Position numbers and translations under genes: made by a program
Shown: positions 26,867 through 36,073 of the stretch, piece after piece
Position numbering within the stretch: the first letter of the stretch is position 1
How the letters are laid out: each line of letters begins with the position of its first letter
Notes under the pieces: generated by a model
What the model saw: only the letters and a program-made list of their open reading frames with translations
Told to the model about the DNA's origin: nothing
The model's database searches: none
DNA from: Streptomyces sp. NBC_01445
Lineage (GTDB): Bacteria; Actinomycetota; Actinomycetes; Streptomycetales; Streptomycetaceae
Length of the DNA: 64,000 nt
Direction: 5' to 3'
NCBI RefSeq assembly: GCF_035918235.1
Contig: NZ_CP109485.1
Location: 2,046,001 to 2,110,000, forward strand

Positions 26867-26977
26867 GGGAGATCTCCCGGATCGGCGCGGCGGCAGGAGG
26901 TGGGAGGGGAAGCGGGCGGGGTGCGGGCCCGGCCCGCGACCGCTGTCAGGGAGGCGTCGCGAGCCGGGTGCTGCGCG

Positions 26978-27073
26978 CCCTTTCGGGGTTCCGCCCCGGG
27001 GGCCCGGGGCGGAACCCCGGACTCGTCACCCCCACGCGATGACGGGTCCGGGGCTGCTCGTGAGCCGAAAGGG
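26978..27073. terminator. Nested hairpins between binding-protein and permease genes
   Basis: CCCTTTCGG (26978-26986) pairs with CCGAAAGGG (27065-27073), which abuts the binding-protein stop codon. Inside lies a 15-16-bp perfect repeat, GGGGTTCCGCCCCGG with its complement (26985-27018). Such structures after a binding-protein gene usually attenuate readthrough and stabilise the upstream mRNA, giving more binding protein than permease. Confidence 0.75.
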
Positions 27074-28801
27074 TCAATGGGCAGGCTTGATCTTGGTCAG
27101 CATCTCGAAGCCGCCCATTTCCAGCCAGTTGCGCCACAGGGCGGGCGCGTAGTGTGAATCGCCCTTGTCCGAGGGCCAGTTGGTCCACGCACCGGTGGTG
27201 GCCTGCGACCACAGGCCGTTGTACCAGAGCGGGATGACGGGCATCTCCTTGAGCTGGATGTCCTGGATCTTGGAGATGGCCGCCTTCATCCCGGCCTCGT
27301 CGTCGGTCCTCACGCCGCCGAGCTGCTGGACGAGATTCCAGGCGTCCTTGTTCTCGTAGCGGCCGAAGTTGACCGTGTTCTGCTGCTTCTGGATCGGCAG
27401 CTGGAACATGTACTCGTAGTACGTCCAGGGGGTGTTGGACAGCTGGCGCTCGTTGTTGATGACGAGGTCGAAGTTCCCCTTGCCGCGCAGGTTGTTGAGC
27501 GCGTTCTGGTCGGGGAAGTCCGTGGTGACCCGGATGCCCGCGGCCTTCGCGCTGGCGGCGATGACCTTCGCGGCCTCCATCCAGTCGGTCCAGCCGGTCG
27601 GCACCTGCAACTTCAGCTTGATCGCCGAGCCGTCCTTGTTCTCGACGTAGCCGTCGCCGTCGGTGTCCTTGTAACCGGCATCCGCCAGTGTCTTCTTGGC
27701 CGCGGCCGTGTCGAAGGAGAAACCCTCCTTCGACGTCAGGGACTTGTCGATGTACTTGTCCCATTGCGGCAGCAGTCCGGTCGGGTCCGCGGGCTTGACC
27801 AGGTTGCCGTAGACCCCCTTGACGATCTTGCCCACGTCCACGGAGTACGCGAGTGCCTTGCGGAAGGCGGCGTCGTTCATCGGCTTCTTCGTGGTGTTGG
27901 GCACCAGCCAGGCTGTGTTGGCCGACTGCATGTACGGCGCCTGGTCGTAGTACGAGACGGCCTTGTGGGCCTTGATCATGGAGGCGGCGCCGGGCAGGAA
28001 GTTGTTGCTCAGGTCGAGTTGCCCCTGGTTGAGCTGGCCGATGACGATCTCGTTGCTGGGGTTGGAGATGTCGACGATGTACTTGGGAGCGGGCTTCATG
28101 TTGAGCGCCTTCACGCCCCACCAGTCGTCGCGCCGCTGCCAGATCACCCGGTCCTGAGAGTGGCTCTTGAGGGTGTACGCGCCGGAGACCACCGGCTTGT
28201 CGTTGACGCCGTTGAGTACCTGCTCGTCGGAGCGCTTGCTCCACACGTGCTCGGGCACGATGGGCTGCCCGTAGAGGGTGTAGTCCCACTCCTGGTAACG
28301 CGCCTGCTTGAAGGTGAAGCGGACGGTGTGGTCATCGACCGCCTCCGCCTTGGACAGCCAGCCCCACAGCGTGTGGAAGCTCGACGCCTCGATCTTGCCG
28401 ATCTCGTACGAGTAGACGACGTCCTTGGCGGTCATCGGCTTGCCGTCCGACCACATGATCCCGGAGCGCAGCTTCAACTCGTACGTCTTGTCGCCGGTCC
28501 AGGAGCCGGACTCGGCGAGCCACGGTGTCAACTTCCCCGAGTTCGGGTCGAAGTGGAACAGGGTCTCGTAGGCCAGGCCCTTGGTGCCCGTCGCGTGGTC
28601 CCAGTTGTGCAGGGGGTTGTAGTTGGCGGGAGGGCCCCACTGAGTGCCCGTCGTGTACAGGGTTTCGTTGCGGGCCATCGCACCACCGCCGGAGGTGCCG
28701 CCGCTCTTGTCGCCGTCGGTCGACGAGCCACCGCTCGTGCATGCCGTGGCGATGAGCCCGCCGACGGCCAACAAGGTGAACCACCGCGCCCGGATGCGCA
28801 T
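27074..28801 (-). CDS. Family 5 extracellular solute-binding lipoprotein
   Basis: The 575-residue product has a lipoprotein signal with lipobox IATAC (Cys21) and a Gly/Ser linker, then an SBP_bac_5 domain (PLHNWDHATGTKGLAYETLF and SGIMWSDGKPMTAKDVVYSY are typical). Members bind oligopeptides or oligosaccharides. The permeases, ATPases and beta-mannosidase downstream favour a manno-oligosaccharide ligand. GGGAGGGAG precedes the ATG. Upstream lies a CebR-like palindrome shared with the divergent lacI-type gene. Confidence 0.9.
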   Translation of the reverse strand: MRIRARWFTLLAVGGLIATACTSGGSSTDGDKSGGTSGGGAMARNETLYTTGTQWGPPANYNPLHNWDHATGTKGLAYETLFHFDPNSGKLTPWLAESGSWTGDKTYELKLRSGIMWSDGKPMTAKDVVYSYEIGKIEASSFHTLWGWLSKAEAVDDHTVRFTFKQARYQEWDYTLYGQPIVPEHVWSKRSDEQVLNGVNDKPVVSGAYTLKSHSQDRVIWQRRDDWWGVKALNMKPAPKYIVDISNPSNEIVIGQLNQGQLDLSNNFLPGAASMIKAHKAVSYYDQAPYMQSANTAWLVPNTTKKPMNDAAFRKALAYSVDVGKIVKGVYGNLVKPADPTGLLPQWDKYIDKSLTSKEGFSFDTAAAKKTLADAGYKDTDGDGYVENKDGSAIKLKLQVPTGWTDWMEAAKVIAASAKAAGIRVTTDFPDQNALNNLRGKGNFDLVINNERQLSNTPWTYYEYMFQLPIQKQQNTVNFGRYENKDAWNLVQQLGGVRTDDEAGMKAAISKIQDIQLKEMPVIPLWYNGLWSQATTGAWTNWPSDKGDSHYAPALWRNWLEMGGFEMLTKIKPAH

Positions 28802-28883
28802 CGGATTACTCCCTCCCCGCTCGTCCCTGAGCGGAGCAACTGAACCGGGTAAGTGCGGGAAGTCTCGATCCGCATCGGGTTCG

Positions 28884-28919
28884 TGTCAATACATGCGGGA
28901 GCGCTCCCACCCCAGTCAA
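28884..28919 (-). promoter_or_regulatory. CebR-like operator with promoter elements
   Basis: The 14-base CGGGAGCGCTCCCA (28896-28909) differs at one position from the streptomycete CebR box TGGGAGCGCTCCCA. Two possible minus-strand -35 hexamers flank it: TTGACT at 28919-28914, which would place the operator in the spacer, and TTGACA at 28889-28884, followed 17 bases later by GAGACT. Either arrangement lets the divergent LacI protein repress the transport operon. Confidence 0.75.
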
Positions 28920-29023
28920 TTCCCTGAATCCTGGGGGCTCTTGATCGACGGACGGGGTATCCCCAGGTGAAGCGGTCCGCGCTAGGATGCTGCTCTCGTC
29001 ACGAAACGGTTAAGTGAGGATGC

Positions 29024-30079
29024 ATGACCAAGCGGCGCCCCACGATCGCCGACATCGCGCGTCGTGCCGGAGTCTCCAAAGGAGCGGTGTCCTACGCGCT
29101 CAACGACCGGCCGGGCGTCTCCCCCGTCACCCGGGCCGAGATCAAGAAGATCGCGCATGAGATCGGCTGGCGGCCCAACAGCGCCGCGCGCGCACTGACC
29201 CGCGCGCGTGCCGACGCCGTCGGGCTGGTGCTCCCGCGGCCCGCACAAGTCCTTGGTTCCGAACCGTTCTTCATGGAGCTCATCAGTGGCATGGAGGACG
29301 AACTGGCCGCTCGGGACAAGGCGCTGACCCTCCAAGTGGTCGCCGATCCCGCCCAGGAGATCGAGATCTACAGCCGCTGGTGGGGCGAGGGACGGGTGGA
29401 CGGCGTCTTCCTGACCGATCTTCGCGCGCACGACCCGCGGATCGAGCTGACGAAGGAGCTCGGCCTGCCGGCGGTGGTCGTCGGACACCCCAGCGGCGCC
29501 GGCGATCTGCCTGCCGTGTGGTCGGACGACGCCGCCGCTCTCGGCGAGACCCTGCGCTACCTCAGCGCGCTCGGGCACCGCGCTATCGCCCGTGTAGCGG
29601 GCCTTCCCGAGCTCGACCACACAGGGCGGCGCGACCGGGCTCATCTGCGCATCTGCGCCGAACTCGGTCTGGAAGAACCGTTGTTGGTGCACACCGACTA
29701 CTCCGGCGAGGCAGGGTCACAGGCGGTTCGCAGGCTTCTGATCGGCTCGCGACGCCCCACGGCGATCGTCTTCGACAACGACATCATGGCGGTGGCCGGG
29801 CTCTCGGTCGCCCACGAGCTGGGCCTCGATGTGCCGGGCGAACTCTCCCTCGTCGCCTGGGACGACTCACAGCTGACGCAGGTGGTACGGCCGGCGCTCA
29901 CCGCGCTCAACCGGGACATCCCCGCGTACGGAACACACGCTGCACGCACGCTGCTCACGCTGATCGAGGAGGGCTGGGCCGAGGGCGTCGAGGACACCCC
30001 TGCCCGGCTCATCCCGCGAGGCAGCACGGCACGGGCCCGCGTATCCTCCGCACCGCCTTTCGGGACGGACGGGCCCTGA
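29024..30079 (+). CDS. LacI-family transcriptional regulator
   Basis: The 351-residue product has the N-terminal HTH and hinge (TIADIARRAGVSKGAVSYAL, then RPNSAARALTRARA) followed by a periplasmic-binding-protein-like effector domain (YFxx-type text FFMELISGMEDELAARDKAL; SLVAWDDSQLTQVVRPALTA). It is divergent from the binding-protein operon with a shared palindrome between them, so it is the probable local repressor, released by a mannoside or cello-oligosaccharide-like sugar. GTGAGGA lies six bases before the ATG. An out-of-frame ATG four bases upstream was rejected. Confidence 0.9.
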   Translation: MTKRRPTIADIARRAGVSKGAVSYALNDRPGVSPVTRAEIKKIAHEIGWRPNSAARALTRARADAVGLVLPRPAQVLGSEPFFMELISGMEDELAARDKALTLQVVADPAQEIEIYSRWWGEGRVDGVFLTDLRAHDPRIELTKELGLPAVVVGHPSGAGDLPAVWSDDAAALGETLRYLSALGHRAIARVAGLPELDHTGRRDRAHLRICAELGLEEPLLVHTDYSGEAGSQAVRRLLIGSRRPTAIVFDNDIMAVAGLSVAHELGLDVPGELSLVAWDDSQLTQVVRPALTALNRDIPAYGTHAARTLLTLIEEGWAEGVEDTPARLIPRGSTARARVSSAPPFGTDGP

Positions 30080-30248
30080 CACGCGCGCCGCGGGCGCCGA
30101 GGACACGGGCCCCGTGGGGGCTACGGACTGCCGGAACCTCAGGGACCACAGAGCTCCGAACTGTCCCGCTCGGAACTACGATTCTGGGTCTGGCCTGCAG
30201 CTTCCCCGCGCGCGGAAACGGCCTCCGCGGCGCCTGGAATGATCCTTC

Positions 30249-30782
30249 GATGCTGTTGTCGATCGTCACCACGCTGGTCCGGATCTGATCACCGTGCCCA
30301 CTGCCGTGCGCCGCAGCCGCGTGGCCGAGGACGCGGAGGTGTTGGCGTGCGACACGAGAACGCCGTGCTGCACCGCCAGATCGCCCGGGTCCGCCGACCG
30401 AGTCTGGCGCGCCGTACTCTCGCGGCCGATCCTCGCAACCGCTGGCTCCAGGTCTTCGCGGTCACCCCCACTACGCTGCTGCGCTGGCACCGTGAACTCA
30501 TCGCTTGGAAATGGACGTTCGCACCGAGAAGCCGCCCCGGCAGACCATCCACCACGCCCACCATCAAACAGCTCATCCTGCGCCTGGACCGGGAGAACAG
30601 CAGCTGGGGCCACCGCCGGATACAGGCGGATCGCCCGCCTCGGCCACCCGATCGCCCGGCCCACAGTCTGGGAGATCCTGCACGCCGCCGGCATCAACCC
30701 CGCCCCGCAACGCTCCGGCCCGACCTGGCACCAGTTCCTCATCGCCCAGGGACTCGCGGATCCCTACTCCCCATCTCGATGA
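30249..30782 (+). pseudogene. Integrase-type transposase relic with several frameshifts
   Basis: Frame 1 begins MLLSIVTTLVRI and stops; another gives RVAEDAEVL; a third gives VRHENAVLHRQIARVRRPSL, AVTPTTLLRWHRELIAWKW and LILRLDRENSSWGHRRIQ. A fourth ends TVWEILHAAGINPAPQRSGP and TWHQFLIAQG. The order matches the N-terminal half of an actinomycete integrase-type transposase up to the DDE core, which is lost. Segments match the fragments at 0.5-0.7 kb and 1.2-1.35 kb. Confidence 0.78.
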
Positions 30783-30810
30783 CGTAGGGAAACCGAGCAC
30801 CTCGCGGGAG

Positions 30811-31299
30811 TCACCGTCCGGGCAGTCGCACCTGGACCTCTTGCAGCAACCACCCATTGCCGTCCGGATCACTGAACGAGGCGTATGAGGCGTAGCTGCG
30901 ACGCTCTGGATCGGGGCCGTCCACCGACTCCTGGACGCCGTTGTCGTAGACATTGTGGAAGACATCGCTCACGTCAACGCCCCTGCCAACCAGGTCGGTG
31001 CGAGCTCGGTCGATGTCGAAGACCACGAGGTAGAGCCCCTGCGCGGAGCCCGGTGCCACAGGGGTGACCCCGCGGCCGAAGATGACCGAGCCCACGGACC
31101 CCGGTGGCGTCACCTGCACGATCCGGAACTCCGGGCCGGCTTCGTAGTCCGCGTCGAGCCGCCATCCCAGGCTCCTGTAGAAGCGCAGGGCACGATCGAC
31201 ATCAGCCACCGGGATGACGATGACCTCGAGGCTCATATTGATGGTCGGATCTTTTACGACGTCCGTTGCGCCGTCCTGATGTGCTTGCAGGGTGCTCAC
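30811..31299 (-). CDS. VOC (glyoxalase/bleomycin-resistance) family protein
   Basis: The 162-residue product contains one VOC domain from about residue 20: SLEVIVIPVADVDRALRFYR at the start and SFSDPDGNGWLLQEV at the end. Such proteins are metal-dependent lyases, dioxygenases or drug-binding proteins. The segment FHNVYDNGVQ before the last strand is typical of a streptomycete subgroup of unknown substrate. The GTG start has GGGAGG about six bases upstream; an internal ATG 19 codons later is an alternative. It is surrounded by decayed transposase DNA, so it may be part of a small acquired segment. Confidence 0.82.
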   Translation of the reverse strand: MSTLQAHQDGATDVVKDPTINMSLEVIVIPVADVDRALRFYRSLGWRLDADYEAGPEFRIVQVTPPGSVGSVIFGRGVTPVAPGSAQGLYLVVFDIDRARTDLVGRGVDVSDVFHNVYDNGVQESVDGPDPERRSYASYASFSDPDGNGWLLQEVQVRLPGR

Positions 31300-32178
31300 A
31301 TCGACCTCCCGTGGCGGATGCCGGTTATGACCCCTGATAAGCCGCCAGCGGCGGGAACCCCAGCGCCGACTCCAGGCCATCCATGGACCGGCTGATACCA
31401 CAATTGTCGCTTACTGGACAAAGTGCGGCGCTGCGAGCTCATCCTCCCCGGCGTGAAGGTCGGTTCAGTGACGGATGGCCCCCGGCAACTCGCCTCGCGT
31501 AAGGCCGCCTGAATGCCCGGCGAAGACCCGGGAGATCAGCGCCGGACCAGGCGCGTCATGTCGAGCACAAAGTGCAGGCCCAAAGCCCAGCGTTCGCTGG
31601 TGGAAAAGCCGCCCGAGTTACTTCGGGTCGAATACGTCGTGACGGCAGACTCTGACGGCAACGTCAGCAGACTGGATCGGTTTTGGGCGCCTCCCGGGGC
31701 ACTCACCATGGCCTGTCGCAGGCTCGGTACCCAGGCAGGAGGTTCAGCTGATCGAACTTGAAAAGCGAAGCTCGCCTGTTCGAATCCGATAGGGGCTCCA
31801 TGGACTACCAGGCACAGCGCCCCCGCGATCATGGACCGTGGGGGGCGTTGACGGCAAGTACCGGATGAGGGAAGGCTCGTCCTCACTTGCGTGGCCCCGT
31901 CGCGCGCAGCGAAGGGCGCCGTCAGGTGCACGACGGCGACCAACGCTGACAACTGAATCGCAGGTCACAGCGTTGAGCGCCAACTAGGCTCCAGGCCAAG
32001 CAACCACCGTGCCACTTCCAGAAGAACTGATTGCCCACCATGGCGCCCACGCAGTGCCGCCCCAATAGGAGCGGGGCCGTTTGTGGCGCTGAGGCCTGGC
32101 TCAGTGCGCGTCGTGGTCGACGCGGCGGGCGTATTTCGCGATCCGGGACACCGCGCGGTGGGCCGCCGCCTGCCGCGC
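31300..32178. other. About 880 bases without a recognisable gene
   Basis: Reading frames here are short on both strands and match nothing I recognise. One 27-base stretch near 31774-31800 resembles the T-arm and acceptor end of a tRNA but has no partner stems. The stretch lies beyond the 3' end of the minus-strand PP2C/HATPase gene and could contain its terminator, but no strong hairpin was found. Confidence 0.5.
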
Positions 32179-34506
32179 TCACGAAGCGCGCCCGGCACCG
32201 TTTCGGCGCTCCGCTGACATTCCTGTCGGTTGCTCTGCCCAAACGGTCTTTCCGTGGGTTTGATAGCGGGTGCCCCACTGTTCCGCGACGCTCGCGATGA
32301 TGAACAGTCCTCGGCCTGTCTCGTCGATGGTGCGGGCATGTTTCACCTGCGGAGCGCTGGTCGCGGTGTCGCTGACCTCGCAGGTCAGCATCCGCTCGAA
32401 GATCAGGCGTAGCTGCAGCGGCGGAGCGCCGTAGCGGACCGCGTTGCCGACGAGCTCGCTGACGATGAGCTCGGTGGTGAACGCCGTTTCCTCGTCCATT
32501 CCCCAAGCTTCCAGTTGGCGGCGGGCCGCTGCGCGGGCGATCGGGGCGGCCTCGGGGTCCGCAGGCAGGGTGCGGGTCAGTACCCGATCTTGCGGCAGCG
32601 CCTTCGTCCGGGCGAGCAGCATCTGGGCCTCGCCGGTCGGGTGGCCGCCGATGAGCGCTTGCGCGACGTCGTCACGCAGATCCGGCAGGGGCCTTGTGCT
32701 GGCGCCGTCCAGGAGCGGGCGAAGCGGACCGGATGGCGCCAGGACCGCGTCCGCGAGCGCGGCCGTGCCCATCGCCAGAGTGCTTCCTTCGGGGAGGTCG
32801 ACGGTGGTCGCGGGGAATGGGGCGTTGCCTGTTTCGGCGAGTTGGGGGCCTGGGGGAACGGGCAGGCTGGCCGAGGTGTCGTCGGGAAAAACTGCGACCG
32901 GCTCGGGGAGGCCAGCGCGGGCGATGGTGCAGGTGAGTTCGACCGGGTCGTAGATCGCGATAATGCAGCCGGCGGTGAGCGGCTCGCGGTTCAGGGGATC
33001 CGTGGGAGGCAGCGTTGCGCGGGCGGCCACGAGACGGGCCACGGTGTCGCTGAGGCGGGCCAGCAGCTCGTCGGGCTGCAGGTCCAGGCCGGCGAGTGTA
33101 TGGACGGCCGTCCGCAGGAGTCCCATCGTGATGGCGGCGGCGATGCCTTGCCCTGCCACGTCGCCGACGATCAGCGCGGTCCGTGCGCCGGGCAGCGCGA
33201 TCGTGTCGGACCACGCGCCGCCACCCTCCGGAGCAGGAAGGTCCAGTTGGGAGATCTCCACGGTGGCATGTGTCGCCGGTTGGTGCGGGAGAAGTCTGCG
33301 CTGGACGGTTCGCGCGATAACCCACTCGCGCATGAACTGACGGGCGTTGTCGATGCAGAGCGCAGCGTGCGCACACACGGCGGACGCCACCGCGACGTCC
33401 TCCTCTTCGAAGGGGTCTTCTTGCCGGTGGCGGTAGAAGCTGACCACGCCCAGAGCATGACCGCGCAACGCCAGCGGTGCCACGATCAAGGAGTGGGCAT
33501 CGGATCGCCTGATGACGTCGGCTCGGGCCGGGTCGACGGCCAGCCACGAGCTGTCCTCCTCGATCGCCACGAGGCGCGGCCGAAGGTCGGACAGGACGTC
33601 CGAGAAGGGGGTGCCGGTTGGCAGGGGTCGCACAACTCCGAGCGGGTGACCCGCGATTCGGCCTTGGAAGGCTGCTCGGCGCAGTGGAACGTCCCGGTGG
33701 ACGGGTACCGGGGGAGGGTCCTCTCCGCGGACGACGTCTTCGATCACCGAGACGTCGGCGATGCCGGCGAAGGCAGGCACTACTGCCTCCACCAGCTCCC
33801 GGCAGACATCCATCACGTTCAGCCGGTGCCCGACTCGTGTGCGGACCGTGTCCAGGACGGCCAGGCGGTTCTGTGCGTTCTCTCGCTCGGTGACGTCGAC
33901 CGTGGATGCCACCAGTCCGATCACATTGCCGACGGAGTCCTCCAAGCGGAAGTAGGAGACGGAGTGGATACGGTGCGTGGGCTGGCCTGGTGCCTTGATG
34001 CGCCGGACGAGCCGGTTCACGACCGGTTCTCCGCTCTCCAGGACCCTTTGCGCCACAGCGGCTTCTTCCTCGGGGTCTTCGAGTTCACACGCCTCGGTGA
34101 AATGCCTGCCCAGCAGGTGCCTCACTGGTGTGTCATGGGGCCCGCCGGTGGCGGTGCTCATGCGGACCACGCGAAGCTGATTGTCGAGGACGTGCAGTCC
34201 CACTGGGGATTGAGTGAACGCAGCCTTCAAGATTGCCACGTCCCGTCCCGACATGGTGTCCCCCGCTGCGAGCATCTGCCACAACACGGAAGTACCTCGA
34301 AGTACCGGCTTGACCAGCACCGCGGCCGCATCCGAGAAGCTCTCCCCCCACCGTTCGCCCTCAGCGGCGACCTCACGCATGAGCGCGGTCACGGACTGGC
34401 CGACGGCCTCTTCGGCGGACCAACCGAACAGCTCCTCGGCCGGACGCCCCCACTCGATCACCCGGCCGCTCTCATCGATGAGTACGAGCACGTCACCGCT
34501 GGGCAT
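32179..34506 (-). CDS. PAS-GAF-PP2C(SpoIIE)-HATPase regulatory protein, degenerate phosphatase site
   Basis: The 775-residue product has a PAS domain (1-100), a second PAS (about 85-215, ending SVDVTERENAQNRLAVLD), a GAF-like domain (220-385), a SpoIIE/PP2C domain (400-630) and a C-terminal HATPase (650-770; ELIVSELVGNAVRYG and DETGRGLFII). Such proteins control sigma factors through STAS and anti-sigma partners. The PP2C metal motifs are eroded: GGDWYD reads GGAWSD, the LYTDG motif reads AMGTAAL, and the C-terminal QDD is absent; only VGDVAGQG remains. The ATG with GGAGGTG seven bases upstream is preferred over a GTG 18 bases earlier. Confidence 0.85.
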   Translation of the reverse strand: MPSGDVLVLIDESGRVIEWGRPAEELFGWSAEEAVGQSVTALMREVAAEGERWGESFSDAAAVLVKPVLRGTSVLWQMLAAGDTMSGRDVAILKAAFTQSPVGLHVLDNQLRVVRMSTATGGPHDTPVRHLLGRHFTEACELEDPEEEAAVAQRVLESGEPVVNRLVRRIKAPGQPTHRIHSVSYFRLEDSVGNVIGLVASTVDVTERENAQNRLAVLDTVRTRVGHRLNVMDVCRELVEAVVPAFAGIADVSVIEDVVRGEDPPPVPVHRDVPLRRAAFQGRIAGHPLGVVRPLPTGTPFSDVLSDLRPRLVAIEEDSSWLAVDPARADVIRRSDAHSLIVAPLALRGHALGVVSFYRHRQEDPFEEEDVAVASAVCAHAALCIDNARQFMREWVIARTVQRRLLPHQPATHATVEISQLDLPAPEGGGAWSDTIALPGARTALIVGDVAGQGIAAAITMGLLRTAVHTLAGLDLQPDELLARLSDTVARLVAARATLPPTDPLNREPLTAGCIIAIYDPVELTCTIARAGLPEPVAVFPDDTSASLPVPPGPQLAETGNAPFPATTVDLPEGSTLAMGTAALADAVLAPSGPLRPLLDGASTRPLPDLRDDVAQALIGGHPTGEAQMLLARTKALPQDRVLTRTLPADPEAAPIARAAARRQLEAWGMDEETAFTTELIVSELVGNAVRYGAPPLQLRLIFERMLTCEVSDTATSAPQVKHARTIDETGRGLFIIASVAEQWGTRYQTHGKTVWAEQPTGMSAERRNGAGRAS

Positions 34507-34990
34507 TCGAAAACACCTCCACACCCATCGTTACGCCGATCGGCTCAGCCCGCCTCCCACCAGGACTATCCAGGATCTGCCGTCAAAGATCTGAGCATTC
34601 CCCGGGACTCAACCGCCCTCCGGAGCCGTTACTCTGCGCGCCGTCTCTCCGCGCGCAGCTCCCCGCCGGCCACGCTCGCGGGGATCCGGCTCGGCCAGAG
34701 CTACACAAAGCGGAGCCGCCTCTGGGCCGTCCGAGGGCGCCTAAGGCCAACCAACCACGGCTCCCTGGCCGGTCATCGGCATGCCTGATTACGGACCCCG
34801 AGGCAGCAGCTCGGCACATCAGTTGTACGTTATGTCGTGTGCCCTGTGTGGGAGAGAGCTGTGGACTCACCGAAGAACCGCACCAGCCCAGCTGGAGGCA
34901 CTGTTCCAGCACTGTGTGTGCCGATAATTACGTCCGAGCAGGTCACCGCAGTCATGGCGTCGATCGCACAGCGCGGCAGGATGGTCACTC
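34507..34990. other. About 480 bases without a recognisable gene
   Basis: This is the 5' flank of the minus-strand PP2C/HATPase gene. It should contain its promoter, but no clear -35/-10 pair was identified. Small frames match nothing known. The right end meets the GTG of a transposase relic. Confidence 0.45.
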
Positions 34991-35562
34991 GTGCTGTTCC
35001 GTCTCACATACCTGACCGCTGCTCACCTCTTCGCCTCCCTGCGCCTGCTGCGCACGAGTGACCACGCCAAGGCCGCCGAAATCCTCGCCCTACACCACCA
35101 GCTCGCTGTTCTCGAGCGCCAACTCGGCTCGTCAAAAGTGAAGTTCAGTGCCGCAGACCGGATCGCCTCGCCGCGCTCCTGGCCCCGCTGCCCCATGCGG
35201 TGCTGCGCCGGCTGCGGCTGCTCGTCCGTCCCGACACCATCTTGCGACGGCATCGCGACCTGCTCCGGCGGCGCCATGCGAGAGCCTCCTGCAACAAGCA
35301 GCCCGGGCGCCCGCGCACCGTCCGCTCCATCCGAGCCGGACCACCGTCACCTAGGCCGCCTTCCTCCGCTCCCAGGCCGACGTGCTCCTCGCCGTGGACT
35401 TCATCGAGACCATCACCCTGACCGGCCGGCGGCAGTACATCCTCGCCGCCGTCGAACACACCACGCGCCGGATCTGGATCCTCGGCACCACGGCGCACCC
35501 CACAGCCGACTGGGTCACCCAGACGATCAGGAACCTCGTGATGACCGCATACGGCTCCAGCA
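34991..35562 (+). pseudogene. Integrase-type transposase relic interrupting two PP2C genes
   Basis: Starting at GTG, the frame reads LFRLTYLTAAHLFASLRLLR, AEILALHHQLAVLERQLGSS, then shifts to LLAPLPHAVLRRLRLLVRPD and RPRTVRSIRAG. It shifts again to VLLAVDFIETITLTGRRQYI, then AAVEHTTRRIWILGTTAHPT and ADWVTQTIRNLVM, the start of the DDE core with its first Asp (VDF). The end is lost after NLVMT. The HTH segment between RSIRAG and VDF is deleted. It is the same family as the relic at 3352-3762. Confidence 0.78.
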
Positions 35563-36073
35563 TCGCAAGGCCGCGAGTACCAGCACGTACCTCTTCCGGC
35601 TCGGGTCAAGGTCACCATCGAGTGGTACATGGACGAGTACGGCAGCGTCGACGGAAACCTTCACCGCAATCCGCGAGACACCAGCAAGGCGTTCCCGCAC
35701 TGCTACCTCTCGAACCAGTGGAATCTGGGCTCACCGAACCACCCCCCCCCAGGGCATACAGGCAGGTAAGCCACCCCGGTGGTCTCGCTCAGACAATCGA
35801 CCTGGTCAACGGCCCGAACCGGAGTTTCCACGCTCGACAGGTTCCTCGGCGCCCAATGGCATCCAGAGAACACCGTAGCCAAGGCACCCGCCACCAGGCT
35901 GTTCTGCGCACTGATCACCGCGGTTCGCTGACTCGCAGGAGGCACGACTCGACGATAGAGTTGGATGCGGAATTGTCGGACCCGGCCAGCGAAATAACGC
36001 CCTCTATACGGCAGCGAAATTTCCTGAGGTGTGGCACAACCAAGTGGCGCGGGTCTCGGAGCGGGTGTGACAC
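35563..36073. other. About 510 bases of unassigned, probably decayed sequence
   Basis: No frame continues the transposase and no other family is recognisable. One plus-strand frame near 35600 (VKVTIEWYMDEYGSVDGNLH) is coding-like but has no start and ends soon after. A run of C near 35745 breaks frames. The last 100 bases should carry the promoter of the next gene; a TGA lies two codons before its ATG. Confidence 0.4.

Noticed and set aside
31774..31800. tRNA-like T-loop and acceptor end (CTGTTCGAATCC...GGGGCTCCA)
   Set aside because: No matching T-stem pairing and no D- or anticodon stems upstream; not a tRNA gene, and evidence for an attachment site is too thin.
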